This document shows positions 17,001 to 23,809 of a DNA stretch of 64,000 bases, piece after piece. Each line of letters starts with the position of its first letter. Positions within the stretch are counted from its first letter, which is position 1. Made by a program: the position numbers and the translations under genes. The stretch comes from Patescibacteria group bacterium (GTDB lineage Bacteria; Patescibacteria; UBA1384; XYA2-FULL-43-10; 1-14-0-10-43-13): assembly GCA_023484645.1 (NCBI GenBank), contig JAMCZZ010000028.1, forward strand, positions 46,871-110,870, read 5' to 3'. The notes beneath the pieces are model-generated. The model did not search any database and was not told the DNA's origin. It saw only the letters and a list, made by a program, of their open reading frames with translations.

Positions 17001-19392
17001 CTTCAGACAGGGTTATGCTCTTATATTCTGACTTTTCAATTACTGGATTGCTATCTCTGTCGTATATAACTTTACCTGCGGTATCTTTTTTATAAGTATC
17101 AATCTGGACAGAAGGGACAACGATTGGATCTTTTACTTCACATTTGTCGCCTGTTACCGGGGAGGAATTAGTATAAAGCCATTCTCTAAAGGCTTTTCTT
17201 TGCAGCTCGGTAGAGGTAAAAGATTTTGACATTTGCGCTATGCCAATTTCAGTCAGAGCTTCTCTCGAACCTTGCAAAGCTTTGTCCCATGTACCCGGCA
17301 CAAGCTCAAAAGCAGAGTCGGACATTTGGAAGTTTTTTAATCCGTAGGCAGTATCATCCATTCGAGTTTTGCCGACCAGCATAATAAAGTCGTAGGGCAG
17401 CATTTGACCGTTTTTTAATTTATCGGTCGTTCCTAATTCCAGATGGAGCGCATTATCTACATAACTCGAGCTAGAGAAAACGAGGTCGCCTTTATATTTG
17501 CCAATATTTTTTTTCACTTCAGGAAAAGAAGCTCCAAGAAAAGAGCCTTTTTCAAGGTTGAGCGTATTTTCAATCACAGCTCGACCGACAATCTCAGTTC
17601 TTAAACTTGTGTCTTGATTGGTTAAGCTTGAAGCGAAGTTATCGAGGTCTCCGGTATCAAGACCCATTTCATACTCAAGTTTTCTTTGCCCTACCTTTGT
17701 GAGCATTGAGTCAAGAGTTTCACCGTCGAAAGATCCGATCGGAATATTTAATCTTTGCTCAACTGCAGCTTGGCCGATTACCCGCGCAAAGTCGTCATAA
17801 GAATTATATTGCCGGTTTATAAATAACTCCCTAGGAAGGCCAAGAAAATCAGCGAAGTACATGCTGCCCATTTTTTGAAGAGTATCTTCGAAATTATAGC
17901 CTTGTAAGCTTGCGCTTGGAGAATTGATTACTTGAGAAAACAAAGATCTGCCCAGAAGCATTGCTACATCATTGAAATTGGCAGAGGATAGGTCTCCTTG
18001 ATAGTCTGAAATGTCGCCGCCAAATTGATCAACTAAATTCTGAATTCCATCGTTAGCAATGGTTTTCATGACATTTGTTAAATCTTGTTGTTGCTCCTGT
18101 TGTCCTCCAGAATCGGTATAACCTTTACTGGTTTGCCATGCTAATTTAATCGGTCTTTGGGTCGATTTGGATAGCTTGTCTTTACCAATTCTTTTTCGTT
18201 GTACTAGCGTGCACCGTATGTCGTCGATTTCAGAAATATCCAAAGCAGTGCCGTCGGCATGGGCGGAAATGTTATTTTGTTGTTCCTGTTTTAGTTCTTG
18301 ATTTTCCGCTTGTGTAAGATAGGCGTCATATTGAGTGCCGTTAGCATCTTCGACCGTGCCCATAGTAGTGTTGTCGCCTGTGCTTCCTGAGTTACTGTTC
18401 GATCCGCTGCTGGATGTCGTTGCTCGTCCCATCCCTAATTCGGCTGCAGTCATATTCGCTGTGCTGCTTGCATTGCTGGTTGCGCTTGATTGGCTTCTAA
18501 TTGCATCAGATTCCCTTGAACTCATTCTTTTTGGGTTCTTATAGCCAGACAGAAGACGATTTACTCTTATTCTGTAATGACCGGCTCCTCCTTGGCTCTT
18601 GGGGGTTACTAAGTAAACAAGCGTTTTTAATACTCGAATATCGATTTTAAGTGAATTAATGGCGTCATCAAGCTGGCTCATTAAAAGATTGTAGCTTTCT
18701 TTGTCAGAGTTCTTGTTATTTAAAGTATTTTCTACTTCTGTTTGATCCATACCCAAAACACAGGCGATCGATTTTTTATCGCTTTTTATTAGGGCCTGAT
18801 TCTTTTCCGGCCAATATGCCTGTGCTGCATGAGAAATTTCCTGAAAATTTTCCGGATTCTCAACTTTGATCTTTAAAATGTCATCTGAAGAATTGACTTG
18901 CAACTTTTGCGTTTTGTCTGACAATTTCCCTTTGATATCGGGATAAAGATGGAAAAGTTCGGCAAAATCATTCTCAAAGTCCGGCATTACTTCCGAACCA
19001 GCAAGGCAGGCCAGCGCTTTTATTGAATTATAATCGTCGTAATTTAAAATGATTTTCTTGTCAAAAACGCCGGTCATTTTCTTCTCGATCGGGATGATTG
19101 AATCGTTATTATCTTCTCCATAGAGCTGATAAGCAATCTTTTTCGCTGTTGGATTCATATCAACTGCAGATGTATTCTGATCGTCAGAAGGCTCCTCTGA
19201 TTCAGTTGAGGCTGGTACATCCCCAACAGTAGAATCGGTCGACCCCGTATCTGGGTCAGGGGTGAAAGACTGATCGGTTGGCGACGATGTTGCTGCTTCG
19301 GCTTGTTTAGCGTTGATAATTGGTTGAAAATCAAGCGAAAGAGTTGATATTATCAATAACCAAACAATACTTTTTTGTAATATTTTTCTCAT
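11098..19392 (-). CDS. Giant (2764-residue) secreted repeat protein of the secretion locus
   Basis: Function unknown. A signal-like N-terminus (hydrophobic residues 9-20, then a polar region ending in AEA) is followed by an acidic Ser/Thr/Asp linker and a very long polar body. A degenerate motif, roughly G-x-A-x-[IL]-[ED]-x-x-L-[GN]-[LI]-x-x-G-[ST], recurs: IGQAAVEQRLNIPIGSF (539-555), VGRAVIENTLNLEKGSF (602-618), VGAEKIENELNLPNNSF (1040-1056), VGQARIEEEFSMPSFYF (1078-1094), AGAMIDQELNLPNGSV (1550-1565), VGRAKIEQTLGISRNSF (1608-1624), and weaker copies near 2465 and 2565. A hydrophobic segment lies at about 2590-2632, near the C-terminus. It starts four bases after the M15-like gene, so the two are cotranscribed. 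A surface or mating-contact component is my inference. Confidence 0.8.
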   Translation of the reverse strand: MRKILQKSIVWLLIISTLSLDFQPIINAKQAEAATSSPTDQSFTPDPDTGSTDSTVGDVPASTESEEPSDDQNTSAVDMNPTAKKIAYQLYGEDNNDSIIPIEKKMTGVFDKKIILNYDDYNSIKALACLAGSEVMPDFENDFAELFHLYPDIKGKLSDKTQKLQVNSSDDILKIKVENPENFQEISHAAQAYWPEKNQALIKSDKKSIACVLGMDQTEVENTLNNKNSDKESYNLLMSQLDDAINSLKIDIRVLKTLVYLVTPKSQGGAGHYRIRVNRLLSGYKNPKRMSSRESDAIRSQSSATSNASSTANMTAAELGMGRATTSSSGSNSNSGSTGDNTTMGTVEDANGTQYDAYLTQAENQELKQEQQNNISAHADGTALDISEIDDIRCTLVQRKRIGKDKLSKSTQRPIKLAWQTSKGYTDSGGQQEQQQDLTNVMKTIANDGIQNLVDQFGGDISDYQGDLSSANFNDVAMLLGRSLFSQVINSPSASLQGYNFEDTLQKMGSMYFADFLGLPRELFINRQYNSYDDFARVIGQAAVEQRLNIPIGSFDGETLDSMLTKVGQRKLEYEMGLDTGDLDNFASSLTNQDTSLRTEIVGRAVIENTLNLEKGSFLGASFPEVKKNIGKYKGDLVFSSSSYVDNALHLELGTTDKLKNGQMLPYDFIMLVGKTRMDDTAYGLKNFQMSDSAFELVPGTWDKALQGSREALTEIGIAQMSKSFTSTELQRKAFREWLYTNSSPVTGDKCEVKDPIVVPSVQIDTYKKDTAGKVIYDRDSNPVIEKSEYKSITLSEDKVTGIGLAKGDMYRLFGCSKSSGNAVFGRVGDKILFYAFANYALNPDDKVKIDLTQVNPQIKTSNAELQFYLTRIQRVYELTKRIKANWQDSQDDPEYKQVQDSINNSITAIGNIINDSMQINGINSIKQASKKIAIEADYLNNNVNTLKKLSPKWVNKINGTISDINELVRLTTEIIDGNSVPSSQNLNIKQIPTGIFTNKADRTSSLSSSGSQKGFTPNRAMLMMLLSKKVSPKDFFLSVGAEKIENELNLPNNSFNYYIQNYERKGLGSRDAFMSSVGQARIEEEFSMPSFYFQGPILRSNVNMPDFKTDYHALAVWTDNGIASTPVTKGTPTLMNNPGPLSLTPLKSFKATSFSTYASNAYAKPDLLNSSDQTRLYQREFALIALKYNNQNEFNGLVVQAQNKYKADMQTLIDNAGGNKSFETSIADVVANIETYKMNDGIRTPENDLLLRMGLTGSYTLDSLTSNNFVAWGTANKRAEEIDKKLGLKAGSTRNLITNRNINAGYSKDNLSKDEKLLLSGKMEINPATLDMFLQVLNQETSKEELKKINIKTSYNALNPYAKLPPSDQQCQASFEALDGNMVSGFAQNNSYLYVDRDGPHYFGNKNDAEKYFSAHSDKRLTYLQELSSGLSRITGLPAADLETKIWNYVSNENEVKVLDLDDQKYAEIDKNTGVSKTVLDKLFNKYEDLDANKPLVAYKKAVGLSTLKDAISARLFGSLGLNISLDTFGPDDFYAILNGDFKSLYKVAGAMIDQELNLPNGSVYTLLSAPNDGIRKCSLSELGANVLGRSIGLNYISLKGNIYDNVGRAKIEQTLGISRNSFRGGSVDELIDNISPIDFVLAFHIPMTGNFADGKNIDSYLPNFFSSDYVKAIKNTSAEFKLKAIKDYAGTNSGLPDSERKALDQLNTNIKSKIKDTLNPDQLWWKSDYVFAKDEQGLSLKKMKMQIASIDSTFQLEKDKKTDKGITELMLTGKQIDDCTTQTVMTPVMGVQVPKDVVTCTKNVVITPDSYLKKVSRSTVNRLALSGAVDFLGVDLTDEQKNAMKDIINNFTTYVKTEQRWGDVYNDVSRIFTDLNLDEKAKLDQGSFQQILNNPRDAKQVVLPQVARNLDERFGLTSTDDGSFTYLYKQYEAKAAERENECNEFQMTPERAQELKGQENAIYKSQVDTQVNNGSYAVIGNTSIAADHTADLKFSSESLEQLKKINEERYNADQAYHTCKTNNRGGALKDWSAENLTTHTALAFAANAFSAKLSGKIAEATKGTVIMPPADISKIILYGDMRYFWAATLAYGANTVINASKPDETESVPPSLRISYQDVLLMTVGSPEAEEYAADAATYDMLGGTLGGAARDYDQSFVSYRYGDVCAGDNNGLGGIFTDCLLNQNYYSNSQGLPREYNNLVNANNQTNDRIHGFSQDKQAEAQAKYAELQGSADFCYDNLDGIKLTSNNPADLEKEIDDKLKNNTAAGVCADKIDTLETVNQGRENAKQDSRKMFKEDLQFRMMDSTFWGYDHNVFPGFSYALIKGDAKAKQFAIATYIKNGLVNGEFFGQKVNWTDGIKDPVALLATSAFIYSLSQPGADKTAVFTKYVNSPGFDFTKSFIAEHSENWFGFKIDPELAGGLILGAATGDWGFKNGLDADQSAHKVGNRDIMTVGGWGAKFTKTVGFSWADKQLGWKPGTAALVYEDGRKLYENYNKVNNLNRQINTLDDQIAKTTDPELKKGFIESRDSKVKEKQKAWTAAQLIAIEIINNQVSKFLERSFGKGIADLEEKWGLVPGSLMMLTESVSAVGVAWGLQQTGLAIFKGAAAGAGPMLWMALAMFVAINLFGVYKVDVKCSADGYFPRLENPNPSANDITNLGIWDGKDPNTMQQKSIEAAQYKAKRLIADMLDMQNNPLYKDIVPNQIMTGRNEDVIALNASISANICAQADSSLFAISGICGGNTQAGVWANPQTTAYTHIGF

Positions 19393-19396
19393 TTAT

Positions 19397-20908
19397 TTAG
19401 AAGCCAATGTGAATGTGGTCATCATGGTCGTAATTATGTTTCTTAGCGTCGTAAAAACATTTAGCTTGAACCCCCTTATTTACTTGCCATTCGCAAACTG
19501 AATCCGGACCGATTACTTGCCTTGGGAAAATGCCTGCCGCAACTAACTTATCTCGATTTTTAATAATCCAAGGCATGATCTTATCTGCATTATCTTTAGA
19601 TAGGTCAATGCCCTTTCCAGTCCAGTGTTTAGATTGAACTTGTTTCCCGCTGTCTTTCACATATTGACTGTGAGCGTTTACTATGGTTGAAATTGTAAAC
19701 TTATCTACTCCTATCTGTGGTTTATTCTGCTCCATTACTACTAGAAAATGACACATATTTTGATCGACAGTTGTCATTGAACCGTCTCTTCTTTTTATTG
19801 AGCCTCGTAACAGGCCTTTTTTGTCTTCTTGGTTGCCGATAGCAAAAGTATCGCTCAAAGAAACTTGGGCGCAATAATTAAACTTTTTCATTAGATCTTC
19901 CAAACTCGTTATCAACTTCTTTGCGTTAACGTCTGTTTTAGCGCTTGAAACTGCATCTAGGTCTTTTAGGACTGCAGTAATTTCGCTCTTAATTTCCGGA
20001 TCGGTTGTCTCTCCTTGAAGCTGAATTAAATCAGATCTTAACCCTTCCAGTAGTTCTGAAGACATTTTCTCGCCGATACCTTTATCTCCGGCTAAAGCTA
20101 AAACTTTTGTAATCCAGTCCTTGTCTGCGATCGGGTCTGCTGCTTGTGTGAAGGTTCCGCCGGTCAAGGTGTTGACCTTGTTGTTTCCGAGCATACTCAT
20201 AGCTGTGGCAAAAACGGCGATTTGAATTAGAATTATTATTCCTAAGACAACCCAAGCATAAGGATTGGCGGCAAAAAATACAGCAATTCTCTTTGCGGCT
20301 TGCAAGGCAGCCTTTTTAGCATAATCAATTGCTTTGTTGGCGATCGCGTTTCTGATGTTAGGACCCTTTTGAGAGCTTTCTCCTTCTCCTCCGTCTGATT
20401 CTGAATCGACACTGCTTGCAGGGCCGTTTGCTTTTTCTGGCTCCGGATTCCTGTTATTCGCTGACACATTTCTCTGCGGGGCATTGCTTTTTTGAGGAGA
20501 GAACTGTTCCTGCTCACCAAAATCAGAATCGATAGCATCTTGCTGGACTTTAGCATTATCTCGTTCAGTTTTGGTTAAAAACGGCTTTCTGGCAGGTCCG
20601 CCTCCGTATTTCTCTTCCGGTTTTTCCGTCTCTAATCCCTGCGCTTTTCTTAACTCTTTTTGCTCTTGATTTAAGAGATCTTGTCTTACGGCATTTCGGT
20701 CTACCGGAGCGTCTGGTAATCGATCCTGATTGGAGGCAGCGCGCTGGTTTTCTATTTGTTTAATCTTTGAATCAAACGGAACAGAAGCAACCCTTCTTAA
20801 ATCTTCTTTCAATTTTTTTGCACGAACAGAGTCGCCAGCTATTTGAGCTGCAATTAATTGATTTTGCAATTCTTTAATTTTGGCTCTCCATTTGTTCGGA
20901 TCTGTCAC
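19397..20908 (-). CDS. Membrane-anchored M15-like peptidase of the secretion locus
   Basis: A 503-residue protein. Residues 1-185 are charged and coil-forming to low-complexity, 209-240 form one transmembrane helix, and the C-terminal part faces outside. Its end carries the zinc-peptidase pattern of M15-like D-Ala-D-Ala/L,D-carboxypeptidases: SxHxxGxxxD as SKHWTGKGID (426-435, ligands H428 and D435) and HxH as HIH (498-500) just before the C-terminus. Such enzymes trim peptidoglycan peptides, fitting a need to open the wall for a trans-envelope machine. The start is GTG, with GGAGG four bases upstream; a hairpin leader (20920-20957) precedes it. A pure binding role without catalysis cannot be excluded. 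Confidence 0.72.
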   Translation of the reverse strand: MTDPNKWRAKIKELQNQLIAAQIAGDSVRAKKLKEDLRRVASVPFDSKIKQIENQRAASNQDRLPDAPVDRNAVRQDLLNQEQKELRKAQGLETEKPEEKYGGGPARKPFLTKTERDNAKVQQDAIDSDFGEQEQFSPQKSNAPQRNVSANNRNPEPEKANGPASSVDSESDGGEGESSQKGPNIRNAIANKAIDYAKKAALQAAKRIAVFFAANPYAWVVLGIIILIQIAVFATAMSMLGNNKVNTLTGGTFTQAADPIADKDWITKVLALAGDKGIGEKMSSELLEGLRSDLIQLQGETTDPEIKSEITAVLKDLDAVSSAKTDVNAKKLITSLEDLMKKFNYCAQVSLSDTFAIGNQEDKKGLLRGSIKRRDGSMTTVDQNMCHFLVVMEQNKPQIGVDKFTISTIVNAHSQYVKDSGKQVQSKHWTGKGIDLSKDNADKIMPWIIKNRDKLVAAGIFPRQVIGPDSVCEWQVNKGVQAKCFYDAKKHNYDHDDHIHIGF

Positions 20909-20919
20909 AGCCCCTCCTA

Positions 20920-20957
20920 GCCCCGTTTGATGTCGCTTTGCGATTATCTAATGGGGC
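20920..20957 (-). promoter_or_regulatory. Leader hairpin upstream of the M15-like gene
   Basis: On the minus strand GCCCC pairs with GGGGC around an asymmetric internal loop (TTAGATAAT / ATCAAAC) and an inner TCGC-AAA-GCGA stem. The Shine-Dalgarno AGGAGG follows at once. The same structure, doubled and nested, lies at 27308-27373 ahead of the other half of the locus. Confidence 0.6.
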
Positions 20958-20968
20958 ATACCTTAATT

Positions 20969-21031
20969 TGTCATCCTGAGTGAAACGAAGGATCTAGATT
21001 CTTCACCACTAAATTCGGGTTCAGAATGACA
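20969..21031. repeat. Palindromic repeat, family A (63-bp short form)
   Basis: Ends are TGTCATCCTGAG and TTCAGAATGACA with GGATCTAGATTC in the middle. Its two arms are found, separated by about 31 extra bases, inside the tyrosine recombinase gene (37324-37418) and tsaD (42073-42166). Confidence 0.85.
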
Positions 21032-21054
21032 GCTTATCTGTATTCTGTCTGCTG

Positions 21055-22305
21055 TTATCTATTGATTATCTTCATTGCATAAATTCCACTTTCGGTTTCA
21101 AAAACTGCCACCCCATTATCATTTGCGGTTAAAAGCATATCTACTGGATTATTTTCTGGTAATTTGATTGAAAAATCTTTTTGCCTGTTATTTTTCAAAT
21201 CAAATTTAAATATTGATTCTTCCTGGCTTTCACCATCTTTTGCGGCGACCAAAGTGTCGTCTCCTTCTAAAAAGAATATGCCTTTCATTTCTGCAGAAAA
21301 GCCCAATGTAGAATCGTTTGTGCCATCTTTGTTTATGGTGGAAACTGTTGTATCGTTGATTGCTCTGCCTTGTGTTAAGTAAAATACTTTGTCGCTATTT
21401 GGAGAGAAAACAGCATCAGTTTTATTCCCGGTAGTAGTTAGCTCTTTTATTGTTTTGCTATAGGCATCTAATAGATATATTTTATTTGAGCTTTTACTTG
21501 CATTATTTGGTACTAGCAGGAGCCACTCCGAATCGGGCGACCAGAAAAGTCTGGGATCGGTTATACCTTCATTGCCAAGATTGATTATTCTTTGCTTGCT
21601 TGAATTGTCTAGGTTGGAAAAAATTAAGGTTTTTTCTACAGGCGAGTAATAGGCAATTTTCGAATTATCCGGTGACCAGGCAATGCTCCCGATATTTTCT
21701 CCCCAAAGAGTTTCTGTTTGGCTAACAAAATCGTATTTTTTGAAATCAAATATGTAGATTCCATCTGATTTTCTAAAAAGAGCTAAGTCTTTCTTCGGTG
21801 ACCATATTATTTCCTCTATTCCAAAAAGGTTTGAGTTTGTAACTGCATCCGTAGAGGTTAAGATCTTCCCGCTATCATTTAATCCAACTTCTGTTTTGTA
21901 AATAGTACCCCCGTCATTTCCAAGATAGAAAAACTCATTAGAATTATTTCCTGCAGTTAGAAATTGGCCATTTTTTGCGACCTCAGTTATAGGGGGATTT
22001 TGTTTAAGTACGACATACTGGCTATTTGTGGTGCCTCTCTTTAAAGTAATCGTCTTGATGGAGCTTACGTATCCATCTAATTCGACTTTAACTAAATGAG
22101 ATCCCAAAGAAAGCCTTTCCTTGGCAAATCCAAAGCTGTTTACGCTGACCGGTTCTCCATCAACAAAAACAGAAGCTTCACGAGGGGACACCTTTACGCT
22201 TACAAAAGAATTTGAAAGAATCCAAACTCCAAAAACAATCGCCAAAACTATCACTGCCGAAATCAGATATGCTCGATAAGTTAATTTTTTTAAGTGAAGA
22301 TTCAT
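21055..22305 (-). CDS. PEGA-domain and beta-propeller membrane protein
   Basis: A 416-residue protein. One N-terminal membrane anchor (about 13-34) is followed by a PEGA domain (about 40-108: VSPREASVFVDGEPV ... GSHLVKVELDGY). The remainder looks like a TolB/WD40-type propeller, with repeated WSPDNSKIAYYSP, WSPDSEWLLLVPN and FSPNSDKVFYLTQG blades. PEGA domains are associated with surface or wall contact; propellers usually bind partners. The ATG at 22305 is chosen because the eight residues upstream of it come from a palindromic repeat. It lies between the wall hydrolase and the M15-like gene, suggesting a structural part of the apparatus. Confidence 0.78.
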   Translation of the reverse strand: MNLHLKKLTYRAYLISAVIVLAIVFGVWILSNSFVSVKVSPREASVFVDGEPVSVNSFGFAKERLSLGSHLVKVELDGYVSSIKTITLKRGTTNSQYVVLKQNPPITEVAKNGQFLTAGNNSNEFFYLGNDGGTIYKTEVGLNDSGKILTSTDAVTNSNLFGIEEIIWSPKKDLALFRKSDGIYIFDFKKYDFVSQTETLWGENIGSIAWSPDNSKIAYYSPVEKTLIFSNLDNSSKQRIINLGNEGITDPRLFWSPDSEWLLLVPNNASKSSNKIYLLDAYSKTIKELTTTGNKTDAVFSPNSDKVFYLTQGRAINDTTVSTINKDGTNDSTLGFSAEMKGIFFLEGDDTLVAAKDGESQEESIFKFDLKNNRQKDFSIKLPENNPVDMLLTANDNGVAVFETESGIYAMKIINR

Positions 22306-22330
22306 TTTATTGTCATTCCAATTTCCCATT

Positions 22331-22399
22331 TGTCATTCCAGCGAAGGCTGGAATCCAGATATTATTTTGTATAGATTCCGGATCTAGTCCGGAATGACA
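22331..22399. repeat. Palindromic repeat, family B copy
   Basis: Opens TGTCATTCCAGCGAAGGC and closes TCCGGAATGACA. A further half-copy (TGTCATTCCA) lies at 22311-22320. It sits in the gap between the hydrolase and PEGA genes. Confidence 0.85.
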
Positions 22400-22406
22400 T
22401 AACAAT

Positions 22407-23597
22407 TTATTGCTTCCATCTCCCAACCGCTAATATGTTTTCAATCTTGTATTTTTCTTGTTTTACTTTATCGCCGCTAGCGTTTCCGTCGATAGTATCT
22501 ATTTCATTGCCGACTACGGTAGTTGCGATTCCGACATGATGTGTAACTGTACTGCCGATATCCGCTCCCGTTCCTTGGCCTTTATAGAAAAGTGTATCAC
22601 CAGGTTTTATGTTATTAATATCAGGTGTAAGTAATTCTTGGTTTTTTTGGAAAAAGTCTTTTAAGCTTTCCGCGCTTTGATACTGGGACCTGTTGCCGAT
22701 AGGTAATTTTGCCTGCTCATAAACCCAAGTTGCAAAATTGGCGCACCATGTTACGCAATTATGGTCAGGATTGTACTTTGCACAATTTGAATTATTTGTT
22801 GAGGCTTGATAGCTAAGTTGGCTTACGGCGGTTTGAACGATTTTATTATCGCTTCCAGTATTTATTTGCTCGCAGCCCTGGCTTAAATCTTGAAAATATT
22901 TCCAGACATTTTCATGATAATTTAAATAGTCAGGATTTAATTTACTCGGATCTCTGCCAGATTTTCTCCAGTTATTGAAGTAATCATAACTGGAGGTGTA
23001 AGCCACAGCAACATCTTTGATGTCTTGCTCTTTTGTTGTTCCGACATCATTTGTGATTCCTGAATTTTTAAGCTTATCGGCAATAAAATATGAAGCAACG
23101 CAAGATGCTTTGTCAATATTATTTACATCGCTTTCGGTTGGATTGTCACATTTGGTTTTAACATCAGATTTTGCTATCATTCCTTTCCAAGTATCAGGCA
23201 TAAATTGAAATGGTCCACTTGCGCCTGCATTAGATGATGGCCACATATTGGATGTCCAGAGGTCGGCTTTCCAACCACCACCATTCTCTTGAAGGAAAAT
23301 AGCGCCCAATAAGGCTGGATGAATACCAAACTTGCCGGCAGCATTGGAAAATTTTTGCTCTGCTCCCACTGGCGCATTGGCCCAAGATTTGCAAGTATAT
23401 TGATTTAATTGGTTTGTTGTATTCGGGGCTGGATCTCGCATTAATCTTCCAACTGTGCTGGACCAAATACCGGCAAAAGCGGCTGCCGGTAAAAGCGATA
23501 ATACAAAAACAGCAGCAACCCCTATTATTATCGAACGAAGCCTATTTCCTTTTTGCGGTTGCTTGGCATCTATATTTTGTTGTGGTTCTTCCTCCAT
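22407..23597 (-). CDS. Lytic transglycosylase-CHAP wall hydrolase (VirB1-like)
   Basis: A 396-residue protein with one N-terminal membrane anchor (about 22-42) and two hydrolase domains. The lysozyme-like domain (about 85-215) has the catalytic glutamate in FLQENGGGW (E104) and the family motif GASGPFQFMPDTW. The C-terminal CHAP domain (about 255-396) has cysteine C285 in CVTWCANF and histidine 353/354 in VTHHVGIA. Together they can cut both glycan strands and peptide cross-links, the task of VirB1-type enzymes in type IV secretion. An upstream TTG would add only two residues; the ATG at 23597 is preferred. The spacer to virB4 holds repeat families E and H. Confidence 0.9.
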   Translation of the reverse strand: MEEEPQQNIDAKQPQKGNRLRSIIIGVAAVFVLSLLPAAAFAGIWSSTVGRLMRDPAPNTTNQLNQYTCKSWANAPVGAEQKFSNAAGKFGIHPALLGAIFLQENGGGWKADLWTSNMWPSSNAGASGPFQFMPDTWKGMIAKSDVKTKCDNPTESDVNNIDKASCVASYFIADKLKNSGITNDVGTTKEQDIKDVAVAYTSSYDYFNNWRKSGRDPSKLNPDYLNYHENVWKYFQDLSQGCEQINTGSDNKIVQTAVSQLSYQASTNNSNCAKYNPDHNCVTWCANFATWVYEQAKLPIGNRSQYQSAESLKDFFQKNQELLTPDINNIKPGDTLFYKGQGTGADIGSTVTHHVGIATTVVGNEIDTIDGNASGDKVKQEKYKIENILAVGRWKQ

Positions 23598-23604
23598 ATT
23601 CAAT

Positions 23605-23732
23605 AAATCCGAAATTCGAATATCGAAACTCGAAACAAGTTCGAATTTTCAAAATAAAAATGTTTTAAACTTTTGGTCATTATGGTTTATGATTTGTTTC
23701 GGATTTCGTGCTTCGTGCTTCGAATTTTTAAA
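23605..23732. repeat. Palindromic repeat, family E copy
   Basis: Left arm GAAATTCGAATATCGAAACT; right arm TTTCGGATTTCGTGCTTCGT. The same arms occur at 35551-35683, and the left arm occurs inside tsaD near 42575-42625. Confidence 0.8.
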
Positions 23733-23782
23733 TTATCTTGTCTCTTGTATCTTTTAAATAATGAATCCTGAATCAGTGTCCG

Positions 23783-23809
23783 ATCAGTGTAAAAGATCAG
23801 TGTTGTTAT
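23783..23809. repeat. 27-bp repeat copy (family H) over the virB4 stop codon
   Basis: Matches 3233-3259 with two differences. Here it contains the virB4 stop codon at the same position as the yidC stop. Confidence 0.65.

Noticed and set aside
19397..20908. Shared HIGF ending of the M15-like and giant proteins as a sorting signal
   Set aside because: Only four residues agree; in the M15-like protein they belong to the metal-binding H-x-H, so coincidence is more likely.
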